Shown here: in pieces, positions 29,238 through 36,512 of the stretch
How positions within the stretch are numbered: the first letter of the stretch is position 1
Layout of the letters: each line of letters opens with the position of its first letter
Assembly: GCA_020634555.1 (NCBI GenBank)
Contig: JACKBK010000013.1
Coordinates: 1 to 64,000 of the forward strand
Direction of reading: 5' to 3'
From: Caldilineae bacterium
GTDB lineage: Bacteria > Chloroflexota > Anaerolineae > JAAEKA01
Length of the DNA: 64,000 bases
Notes under the pieces: model-generated
What the model was told of the DNA's origin: nothing
Databases searched by the model: none
What the model saw: the letters and a program-made list of their open reading frames with translations, nothing else
Program-made: the position numbers and the translations under genes

Positions 29238-29469
29238 CGTCGAAAAACGCGTAGGGTTTGTATGGGAAACGTGCAGCGGCCGGGCGGTGTTGTGTGTCAT
29301 GATGGCGCTGCCGCGCCGGGATCGGCGCGCTGGCATCCGTATCATACTCGAATCGGGCGATGGCGCAAGGCTGAGCCGGATTTGCGCATCGCTGCGGGTC
29401 ATGCCACAATGCGCCAGGTTTGAAGCCGGACATCGCGCCGGCACTTTTTACGACGGAGGTGATGGCTTT

Positions 29470-30099
29470 ATGTCTGAGACATCTTCAGGCAAGTCGGCCA
29501 AGTTCTGCGGACAGTGCGGAACGCCGCTGACACCGAATGCCAAGTTTTGTACCAAATGCGGCGCACCTGCTGAGGCCAAGGCCACCAGCACAGCCCAAAA
29601 GCCCGCTGCCGCACCCACCGCGGCGCAGAGCAACCGAACCCGCTGGATCCTGATTGCGGCGGTGGTCGGCCTGTTGGCCATCCTGGCGCTGACGGTGCTG
29701 CTCAATCGTTCGCAGCAACAGCCGCAGACAACCCAGGCAACGCAGCCCACTGCGGCGCAGCAGGATATTCCGTATCCTGACGTGGCGCGCATCAGCCCGA
29801 CCGATGCCTTTGCCGCAGCCAACGCCGGCCAGGCAGTCATCGTTGACGTGCGCGACCTCGAGTCGTACAACCAGGCTCACACGACCGGCGCGATTGCCAT
29901 GCCGCTGGACGAACTGGCGGCCCGCTACACTGAACTTCCCAAGGACCAGCAGATCATTCTGTACTGCACCTGACCGGCTGAGGAGTCCAGCGCCCGTGCG
30001 GCGCAATACCTTCTCGATCAGGGGTACGACGACGTTGCAGCGATCCAGGGCGGACTGGAAGCGTGGGCAAATGCCGGTCTGCCGATTACTAGCTCCTGA
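29470..30099 (+). CDS. Predicted selenoprotein: zinc-ribbon / TM / rhodanese-like protein
   Basis: 209 codons with an in-frame TGA at codon 168 (29971-29973). The start is supported by GGAGG. Residues 13-31 are a CxxC-x14-CxxC zinc ribbon (FCGQCG and FCTKCG), 58-79 a TM helix, 80-103 a Gln/Thr linker, and 105-207 a rhodanese domain (VIVDVRDLESYNQAHTTGAI). The TGA lies in IILYCT-TGA-PAEESSARAA, the active-site loop, where related proteins are expected to read YC(T/A)CPxExxSA. Past the TGA the frame is open and family-like (YLLDQGYDDVAAIQGGLEAW, ending PITSS). A perfect 5-bp hairpin with a CGTGC loop follows. Sec-containing rhodanese-like proteins have been noted in selenoproteome surveys. It probably moves sulfur or selenium at the membrane. 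Read conventionally it would lack the last third of the rhodanese fold. Confidence 0.82.
29990..30004 (+). promoter_or_regulatory. Bacterial SECIS-like hairpin
   Basis: GCGCC, loop CGTGC, GGCGC: a perfect 5-bp stem starting 17 nt after the TGA, with G at the second loop position, 23 nt past the TGA. This position and shape match the bacterial SECIS plan and the hairpin in the other predicted selenoprotein (13469-13485). Confidence 0.65.
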
Positions 30100-30119
30100 C
30101 GCCTGCGACGGCAAATGAT

Positions 30120-30149
30120 TTGCCAAAGGTTGCTGGCCTGTGCTAGACT
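30120..30149 (+). promoter_or_regulatory. Promoter of the M23 peptidase gene, probably leaderless
   Basis: TTGCCA-N18-TAGACT, with TGTGC directly before the -10. The ATG of the peptidase gene is 8 nt past the -10, so the transcript should begin at or very near the start codon. Same architecture as at 46886-46914. Confidence 0.5.
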
Positions 30150-30156
30150 GCGCGTC

Positions 30157-31125
30157 ATGGACACAAAATTCTCCGTACAGCGACGCTGGATGGGGATGCT
30201 GCTGGCCTTTCTTTTACTCGCATCGATGCCCGGCATTGCCTCTGCCGGGCCAGGCCCAACTTCCCGACTCTATACGCCCCCAGTCCAGCCTTTGGTTGAT
30301 GATCCAACCATTTTTGCCGATCCCGCGGAACTCAAATCGTTGAGCCGCGAGTATGCGGCCGATCCCGTTCACTCTTGGGACCTCCTGCGCCCTGAGGTGA
30401 TCACCTACACTGTGCAGACAGGTGACAGCGACTGGTCGATTGCCCAGCAGTTCGGGCTGGACATCGACACGCTGCGCTATTCCAACGAGTGGATGCGCCT
30501 CAACCCGGACCTGATTCACCCCGGGTCGGAGATGGTCATCCTGCCCGTGATCGGCGCGTACACCGCGGTGGAAGCAGGAGATACGCTGGAAGGCATTGCC
30601 CTGCGTTACGGCGTCGATCCGGCGGAAATTCGCAATTTCCCGCTCAACAAGATCGACGGCAGCACGCTGCGCGTTGGCCAGAAACTGGTCATCCCGGATG
30701 GCAGGCTGGACTACGCCGAACGCATCCTGCCGCCCGGCCCCGGACGCGGCTATGCGCTGGCCTGGCCGATGCGCGGCATCGTGTCACAGGGGTATCACGC
30801 CGGACATCTGGCTATCGACATCGCTTCCTACTACGGCGCCAAGGTTTATGCGTCGGCCGGCGGCCGGGTGGTCTACGCCCGCTTCTCACCCGATGGCTGG
30901 CTGGGTTTCCGGGTCGTCATCTCTCACGGCAACGGCCTGCAAACCGCCTACAACCACATGAGCGATATCTATGTGGAAGAGGGCGAGACAGTGAGCCGCG
31001 GCCAGATGATCGGGCAGGTAGGCAGCACCGGCAACTCGACCGGTCCCCACGTGCATTTCCAGGTCTACAGTGGCAGCGTGCGCGCTAATCCGTTGAACTA
31101 CCTCCCGCCATCACCGGCAGGTTAA
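30157..31125 (+). CDS. Secreted LysM / M23 (LytM) metallopeptidase
   Basis: 322 aa. A signal peptide (MDTKFSVQRRWMGMLLAFLL, cleavage after ASA near 29) is followed by two LysM domains: about 90-134 (YTVQTGDSDWSIAQQFGLDI) and about 140-183 (YTAVEAGDTLEGIALRYGVD). The LytM/M23 peptidase follows at about 205-318 with zinc ligands in HLAID (HxxxD) and HVHF, and the NGLQTAYNHM segment. It binds and cleaves peptidoglycan, or acts as a LytM activator; both metal motifs are intact, so activity is likely. A leaderless promoter lies immediately upstream. Confidence 0.93.
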   Translation: MDTKFSVQRRWMGMLLAFLLLASMPGIASAGPGPTSRLYTPPVQPLVDDPTIFADPAELKSLSREYAADPVHSWDLLRPEVITYTVQTGDSDWSIAQQFGLDIDTLRYSNEWMRLNPDLIHPGSEMVILPVIGAYTAVEAGDTLEGIALRYGVDPAEIRNFPLNKIDGSTLRVGQKLVIPDGRLDYAERILPPGPGRGYALAWPMRGIVSQGYHAGHLAIDIASYYGAKVYASAGGRVVYARFSPDGWLGFRVVISHGNGLQTAYNHMSDIYVEEGETVSRGQMIGQVGSTGNSTGPHVHFQVYSGSVRANPLNYLPPSPAG

Positions 31126-31127
31126 GC

Positions 31128-31172
31128 TCCGGTGTAGGATAGCCCCTTGTGGGTGTTGGCCGGAACGGGCAC
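31128..31172 (+). repeat. 45-bp direct repeat, copy 1
   Basis: Starts TCCGGTGTAGGAT and ends GGCCGGAACGGGCAC. A near-identical copy (three differences seen) is at 31214-31258. The sequence after copy 1 (CACAAGG-CCCTAT-CTACAC) is complementary to its start (GTGTAG-ATAG-CCTTGTG), so the unit also folds as a long hairpin that may end the M23 transcript. Confidence 0.75.
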
Positions 31173-31213
31173 AAGGCCCTATTATGCTACACGCGGACGA
31201 GGCGATTTGGCCT

Positions 31214-31258
31214 TCCGGTGTAGGATGGCCCCTTGTGGGCGTTGGCCGGAACAGGCAC
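31214..31258 (+). repeat. 45-bp direct repeat, copy 2
   Basis: Near-identical to 31128-31172, 86 bp further on. It ends 25 bp before the methyltransferase start and so forms part of that gene's leader. Confidence 0.75.
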
Positions 31259-31283
31259 TTACTACCTTGAAATCAACTGCGCT

Positions 31284-32102
31284 ATGCCATCGGTAGACGA
31301 GAACAAGCAATGGTGGAATGACGGCTATGTCTGGAAACAGGGCGGCGACGAATGGTCACGCGCCTGGGGCGGCGTGGACATGCAATGGCACGCTGCCGTG
31401 CTGCCGCGTATCCATTCCTTCGTGCCCGCCGGAAGGATCCTTGAGATCGCGCCGGGCTTCGGTCGCTGGACTCAGTACCTCACGGGTTTATGCGATCATC
31501 TGATCGCAGTTGATCTGTCGGAAAACGCCATCGAACACTGCCGCCAGCGTTTCGCCGGCGATACCAACATCGACTTTTTCGTCAACGATGGATCGTCGCT
31601 GGAAATGGTGCCCGATGCATCCATCGATTTCGTCTTCAGCTTCGACTCGCTGGTACACGCAAGCGCCGACGTGCTGCGCGCGTACCTCCTTCAGATTGCG
31701 CGCAAGCTAACCCGCGACGGCGTCGCCTTTCTGCATCACTCCAACCTGGGCGAGTACACCCGCTACTTCAGCGCTGTGGAGAAGATCCCGCCGCGCGGCC
31801 AGCCGCTTCTGAAAAAGGTGGGACTGGAGTATCGTACTCATTGGCGGGATCCAGGCATGACAGCCGGCCGGCTACGGGAGTTTGCCCAGGAGGCCGGCTT
31901 GATCTGCATCAGCCAGGAGCTATTCGGGTGGGGCGGCAGCCGGCGGCTCATCGATGCGATCTCGATGGTGACGCTGCCGGAGTCAAAATGGACGCGCCCG
32001 CTGCGTCTTCTGCGCAACGAGGATTTTGTGCGCGACATATCGGTGATTGCCCGCCTGGCGCCTCTTTATTCTGCCGATTCTTTTCCTGCGTCGGCTGAAT
32101 GA
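31284..32102 (+). CDS. SAM-dependent methyltransferase
   Basis: 272 aa. The class I Rossmann SAM-binding motif is RILEIAPGFGRWTQYL (motif I, about 49-64), followed by HLIAVDLSENAIEHC (motif II acidic residue), and SIDFVFSFDSLVHA as motif IV. The N-terminal NKQWWNDGYVWKQGGDEWS and the HHSNLGEY turn after motif IV are seen in methyltransferases of sugar or polysaccharide clusters. Its neighbours (cell-wall peptidase, then exopolysaccharide-type genes) suit a role in glycan methylation; this is inferred. The start is the ATG giving MPSVDENKQW. Confidence 0.85.
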   Translation: MPSVDENKQWWNDGYVWKQGGDEWSRAWGGVDMQWHAAVLPRIHSFVPAGRILEIAPGFGRWTQYLTGLCDHLIAVDLSENAIEHCRQRFAGDTNIDFFVNDGSSLEMVPDASIDFVFSFDSLVHASADVLRAYLLQIARKLTRDGVAFLHHSNLGEYTRYFSAVEKIPPRGQPLLKKVGLEYRTHWRDPGMTAGRLREFAQEAGLICISQELFGWGGSRRLIDAISMVTLPESKWTRPLRLLRNEDFVRDISVIARLAPLYSADSFPASAE

Positions 32103-32233
32103 CGCGGAGGCACATGATCGGCCCTTCGTCGGACCTCTGGTCGCTTCGCAAAGACCAGTCTGAGCGTGGGGCCAGTTTGCTGTGGGGGAAATGGGTTTGC
32201 CTTTCGTCATCGCCTGTGCTATCATTTCACAAG

Positions 32234-32264
32234 TTTCGCCGCGGCCCAGTGGTCTGCGGCGAAA
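32234..32264. terminator. Hairpin downstream of methyltransferase
   Basis: TTTCGCCGC and its perfect complement around a 13-nt loop, 130 bp after the methyltransferase stop. The rest of 32103-32427 holds no gene; a TATGAT -10-like hexamer at about 32333 could serve the next gene, leaving a leader of about 85 nt. Confidence 0.45.
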
Positions 32265-32427
32265 TAGCGCCACAAGCCTGACAGTTCTGTCATATAGGGA
32301 TCATCCTGCGTTCATGCAATCTTAATCTTCGTATGATACGCTCGGCTGACCGTGAGGTTGGCGTCCGCCCAGGCGCCGCACGGCAAAGCTGAGAACCCAT
32401 AAAAACTTGTGGCAAAGGAGAGTTAGT

Positions 32428-35178
32428 ATGATGACGCGACGGAAGATCGCGACAGTGTTTGTGGTACTGGTGGTTGTCGCCATTGCCGCCACGTCGCTGG
32501 TAAACGCAGGTTCGTTTACGAACCAGGAAAGCCCGGAGGCTGCACCAACACCCAGTGCACCCGGGTTTTATCTCGTTGGCAGTAAAAACCTTGAACCGTT
32601 AGACTTCAACCATTCCGGCGACCTTCAGTCATTCTCGTGGGCGACACTTAACCCCGCCCAGGGACAATACAACTGGAGCGCTATCGACAACTATCTTGAC
32701 CAGCACTATTGGCCGCCTGGTCCAGGTCAGCCCGGCAAGAAGGTCGGGATTACAATTACAACCTATGACGGCCGCTACGACGGCGGCGCGGAGGCTATGC
32801 CGGCCTGGGTCCGCCAACAGGCCAACACGACTCTGCCTGGTGTTCTGACCGAAGCAGTTCACAATGGCAATTTCGAGTCTGACCTCGCCAACTGGTCAAC
32901 AGAGGGCACTGCGTCGATCACAACCTCGAACCCCCACGGCGGCTCCAAGGCGGCCAGGCTGGGCGGAACTCCCAACTCCACCTCCCGGCTGCTTCAGTAC
33001 AGTGTGTTGATTCCCAAGACGCTCAGCAGCGGCAGTTTCACCTACTGGTGGCGCACCGAGGCCACCTCGCCCGACCCTGATGACCGGCTGATCGTGGAGA
33101 TCCTCGACGGCGCCGACGTGGTCGCAACCGTTCAGAACCAATCGAATTTCACCACGCAAGGCTGGCAGCAAAAGACGTTCAACGTTGTGCCCTACGACGG
33201 CCACTACGCGACCCTGCGCTTCACCGTTATCAACGACGGTGACGCCAACGCGTTGTCGGTGGTGGTGGACGATGTGGGACTCACCGTCCAGCCTATCATT
33301 CCCAAGTACTGGAGCGCTGCCTACCTGAGTCCTTACCAAACGTTTATCCAGGAGCTAGGCAGCCGCTATCGCAACGAGCCGCGCCTGGAGTTCGTCGGCA
33401 TCGGCAGTGGCATGTACGGCGAGACGATCCCGGTCAACAATGCCGATGACCCCGCGCTGCTGGCGGCCGGTCTGACATCCGACTTATGGATCACCACGGT
33501 TAACGCCATCACGCAGTACTATCGCGATGCCTTTTCACAGGGCGGCACGCTGCGCAAGATACTCATGTTGCAGGCTGCACCCTTCTTCAGGGAAGCGAGC
33601 GAACGACGCGACTTCTCGGCCTTTGCCGCAGCGCGTGACGTGGGTATTTCCAATAACGGCCTCTATTTTGACTGGAATTTCGCCGAGACGTATCAATACA
33701 ATGCACCGTCCAACCTTTGGCGCACGGCCTACTATGATGCGATTCTCGAACACGGCGACCGGGTGCCGACAGCTTTTGAGACCTACGGCTATATGCTGGG
33801 TGCAAGCCCCTCGATCGCGATGGGCGGCGGACCGGCCGACAACTTTTACTGGGGAGTCTTGAACGCCCTGGACAAGCACGTGGACTATATCCGTATGTCG
33901 TCCTACAGCGACTGGTATCTGGGAGCCAACGACACCCCGGTGCAGGCATTTACCAACATTATGCTGTGGGCCAAGCCGTATCTTGGCGCCAACCTGGACG
34001 AGAACAGTTCGCACTACACGCCGTCAGTATGGGTCGCGATGCGCGATCACATGCAGCCGATGTGCTACTGGGGCACCGAGTGTGAGAGCTTCAGTCAGTG
34101 GCCGGTGCTGGAGAACTTCCAGTTCTGGCTGTACCAATATGACAATGTACCGAACGGCAAGACCGTGCTTGAAACGCATGTCGACTATATCAACACGCCG
34201 AACGGCGGCATCCAGCCGTCCCTGGGGCTGTGCCCGGCCGGCTCGCAAGGCCCGGCAGACTATCCTTGCTTCAACAACGCGCACAACTCGCAGTTGCCGG
34301 CCGTAAAGGAAGCTGAGTTCATCCGGCGCACCGACCAGGCTACCAACAACTACTTGATGGCCTTCGACGCTGATGACCAGTATGTCTACAATCAGAACTA
34401 CGAGGCCATTATCTCCGTCAAATACTGGGACCATGGCACGGACAAGTTCCGCCTTGCGTACGACTCAACCAGCGGACCGAAGTATGCCAAGCCCACTGGT
34501 TCCAACAATACCTGGGTCGCCAAGCAAGACTCCGGGCAGTTCCGTACAGCCACGTTCTTTGTCAACGACGCGCGCTTTGCCAACAACCTGCCGGGCTACA
34601 CCGACTTCATCATCGACTCGCGCGATGAGAACGGCAACATGGATGGCAACGAGTGGATCCACTTTGTCGATCTGAAGAAGGTGGACACCAACGTGCCGAC
34701 CGCTACACCAACGCCGACGCGCACGCCGTCGCCGACCTTCACGCCGACCAATACGCCGACGTTTACGCCTACTTCGACCCGCACGCCGACACCGACCGCG
34801 ACGGCAACCCGCACGCCGACGCCTACGGCAACGCCCACCGGCACCGCGACCGTGGGCAGCATCGGCGGCGTGGCCTACGAGGACAGCAACAACAATGGAT
34901 CGCTGGACAACGGCGAGCCACGGCTGAGTGGCATGACTGTGGAGTTGAAGAACAACAACGGCGCCGTGGTTGCCACGACGACCACCAACACCGGCGGCGG
35001 CTACAACTTCACCAACCTGAACCCGGCAACCTACCTGGTCAGCCCTGTAGCGCCGGCCGACTACTTTGCGCGGCCTGCCCAATACTCGGTCAACCTGACC
35101 GCCGGTACGTCGCCAACCGTCAACCTGTCTCACTATCCATACCTCAAGCTCTACCTGCCGTTGGCAAATCGAGGCTGA
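32428..35178 (+). CDS. Large secreted protein: (beta/alpha)8 hydrolase-like, Thr-Pro linker, SdrD-B-like domain, C-terminal LPLANRG
   Basis: 916 aa from the ATG preceded by AAAGGAGAG. A signal peptide (RKIATVFVVLVVVAIAATSL) is followed by a region resembling glycoside hydrolase clan A (FYLVGSKNLEPLDFNHSGDL, WATLNPAQGQYNWSAIDNYL). An inserted jelly-roll-like module follows (about 155-290, NGNFESDLANWSTEG), then more barrel (PRLEFVGIGSGMYGET with a possible acid/base Glu). After that come a Thr-Pro linker (TPTPTRTPSPTFTPTNTPT), a Cna-B/SdrD-like domain (IGGVAYEDSNNNGSLDNGEP) and a short tail KLYLPLANRG. About 45% similar by eye to the protein at 36513-39344. It probably acts on, or is part of, surface polysaccharide; the enzymatic activity is unproven. 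Confidence 0.75.
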   Translation: MMTRRKIATVFVVLVVVAIAATSLVNAGSFTNQESPEAAPTPSAPGFYLVGSKNLEPLDFNHSGDLQSFSWATLNPAQGQYNWSAIDNYLDQHYWPPGPGQPGKKVGITITTYDGRYDGGAEAMPAWVRQQANTTLPGVLTEAVHNGNFESDLANWSTEGTASITTSNPHGGSKAARLGGTPNSTSRLLQYSVLIPKTLSSGSFTYWWRTEATSPDPDDRLIVEILDGADVVATVQNQSNFTTQGWQQKTFNVVPYDGHYATLRFTVINDGDANALSVVVDDVGLTVQPIIPKYWSAAYLSPYQTFIQELGSRYRNEPRLEFVGIGSGMYGETIPVNNADDPALLAAGLTSDLWITTVNAITQYYRDAFSQGGTLRKILMLQAAPFFREASERRDFSAFAAARDVGISNNGLYFDWNFAETYQYNAPSNLWRTAYYDAILEHGDRVPTAFETYGYMLGASPSIAMGGGPADNFYWGVLNALDKHVDYIRMSSYSDWYLGANDTPVQAFTNIMLWAKPYLGANLDENSSHYTPSVWVAMRDHMQPMCYWGTECESFSQWPVLENFQFWLYQYDNVPNGKTVLETHVDYINTPNGGIQPSLGLCPAGSQGPADYPCFNNAHNSQLPAVKEAEFIRRTDQATNNYLMAFDADDQYVYNQNYEAIISVKYWDHGTDKFRLAYDSTSGPKYAKPTGSNNTWVAKQDSGQFRTATFFVNDARFANNLPGYTDFIIDSRDENGNMDGNEWIHFVDLKKVDTNVPTATPTPTRTPSPTFTPTNTPTFTPTSTRTPTPTATATRTPTPTATPTGTATVGSIGGVAYEDSNNNGSLDNGEPRLSGMTVELKNNNGAVVATTTTNTGGGYNFTNLNPATYLVSPVAPADYFARPAQYSVNLTAGTSPTVNLSHYPYLKLYLPLANRG

Positions 35179-35205
35179 TAGTTAGCTTAGCAATCCAACC
35201 GTCCC

Positions 35206-35240
35206 GCGGCAGGCTTGTCCATTGCTGGCAAGCCTGCCGC
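35206..35240. terminator. Terminator hairpin, 12-bp perfect stem
   Basis: GCGGCAGGCTTG and its complement around an 11-nt loop, 28 bp after the stop of the large secreted protein and followed by TTCGG. It separates that gene from the sugar transferase. Confidence 0.7.
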
Positions 35241-35386
35241 TTCGGAGTATTCCTGGCAGTGCAGGCCATTTAGAGACGCTATGTGAATGAATTGTCATTT
35301 ACACAGCCCTCCATATTCATCCAGATTTCATGAAGACATCGTATTCTTTGGGTGAATGCGAAAGTCTAGAGTCTGGAGGCCCGACC

Positions 35387-36097
35387 ATGCTGGAAGCACA
35401 ACCCCGAATGGCTACCTGGTACGAAGAGTCCTACCATCCCGTGGAAAGCACGCGCGATCGTTCGATACCTTACGAGCGGGTCAAGCGCGCGTTCGATGTT
35501 GCGCTGGCCGCGGTGCTGTTGGTGTTGCTCTCGCCGCTGCTGGTAATCATCGCAGTGGCCATCAAGGTGGACAGTCACGGGCCGGTGCTTTTTGTGCAGC
35601 GGCGAACGGGGCGCTATGCGCGTCCCTTCAACTTCTTCAAGTTCCGCTCCATGAGCTACGGCGCCAACCACGCGGATGTGCATCGCGAGTATGCCCGGCG
35701 CTATGCCAGCGGCGCTGACAACTCCTTGGCCACCAAAGGACTCTTCAAACCGGAGACTAACGGCCAGGAAGTCACCCGCGTGGGCCGTTTCCTGCGCATG
35801 TCCAGCCTGGACGAGCTGCCGCAACTCTACAATATCCTGCGCGGCGATATGAGCTTCGTCGGGCCGCGGGCATGGGCCGACTACGAACTGGAGAACTACA
35901 AGGACTGGCACTTCCGCCGGTTGGAGGTTCCCCCAGGTCTCACCGGCCTGGCCCAGATCAGCGGACGCAGCGCGCTGGCATTCGACGAGATCATCCGGCT
36001 GGACATCGAGTACATCGACAACCGGTCGATCCGGCAGGATATCATGATCATGCTGAAGACCGTTCCGGTCGTGGCGGCCGGCAACAACTCAGGCTGA
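35387..36097 (+). CDS. Initiating sugar-phosphate transferase (WcaJ/PglC-type phosphoglycosyl transferase)
   Basis: 236 aa from the ATG with GGAGG eight bases upstream; an earlier in-frame ATG (35330) lacks a ribosome-binding site. It has a single re-entrant membrane segment (FDVALAAVLLVLLSPLLVII), then the catalytic core: QRRTGRYARPFNFFKFRSM, the DELPQLYNILRGDMSFVGPR signature (Asp-Glu dyad) and PPGLTGLAQISGR. It transfers a sugar-1-phosphate from a nucleotide sugar to undecaprenyl phosphate on the inner face, the first step of exopolysaccharide or O-glycan assembly. It is the short monotopic form without the N-terminal four-helix domain. It lies between two paralogous large secreted proteins. 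Confidence 0.93.
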   Translation: MLEAQPRMATWYEESYHPVESTRDRSIPYERVKRAFDVALAAVLLVLLSPLLVIIAVAIKVDSHGPVLFVQRRTGRYARPFNFFKFRSMSYGANHADVHREYARRYASGADNSLATKGLFKPETNGQEVTRVGRFLRMSSLDELPQLYNILRGDMSFVGPRAWADYELENYKDWHFRRLEVPPGLTGLAQISGRSALAFDEIIRLDIEYIDNRSIRQDIMIMLKTVPVVAAGNNSG

Positions 36098-36321
36098 GCA
36101 CAGGCTCACCTTTTTCCTTCGGGGGCGCCCCTCCAGCAGTCGCTAGACGGTGGGCTTTCGCATTCCCAACAGAGTTCGGAAACGTCGGTATCAACGCGGC
36201 GTCAGCGCGCGTGTCTTACAGCTGTTCGAAAAGACTTGATTCTAACGGCTTCTGTTGGTGTGCGACCGCCCGACAGCTTCGCAAACGGATCGGGCTATCC
36301 ACTCCCGGGGCGCGAGCAGTG

Positions 36322-36390
36322 ACGTGAAAGGCCCTCCGGGCCTGCGGATTCCGGAGCCCAGCGGGCTTGCATCTTGTAGCCTCCGGCGGG
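36322..36390. repeat. REP-like palindromic repeat, family D, copy 2
   Basis: GTGAAAGGCCCTCCGGGCC, then AGCCC-AGC-GGGCTT and TTGTAGCCTCCGGCGGGC; same block order as 27446-27540. The stretch 36098-36512 holds no gene. Confidence 0.55.
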
Positions 36391-36459
36391 CGCTTGACAG
36401 CGACAACTTCCTGCATCCAGAGAATCCGCTAAAACCAAGCAGTTTCTTAAGTTCGTAGT

Positions 36460-36475
36460 AGGCGCATCAGCGCCT
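36460..36475. other. Hairpin AGGCGC-ATCA-GCGCCT in leader of second large secreted protein
   Basis: A perfect 6-bp stem with a 4-nt loop, flanked by TTCGTAGT and later ACTTCGCTACGA, which are also partly complementary. It lies 38 bp before the start at 36513, probably in the mRNA leader. It could also be a remnant of a palindromic repeat. Confidence 0.4.
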
Positions 36476-36512
36476 GTTGCGAATCGAACTTCGCTACGAG
36501 GTGAACTATCGT

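Noticed and set aside
32340..32427. c-di-GMP (GEMM) riboswitch before the first large secreted protein, suggested by GGCAAAGC
   Set aside because: Only that octamer matches; the GEMM GGCAAACC and tetraloop receptor parts are absent.
34596..34862. Val/Gly-repeat frames opposite the Thr-Pro linkers (also 38429-38986)
   Set aside because: They are the reverse reading of TPT/TAT codon repeats, not genes.
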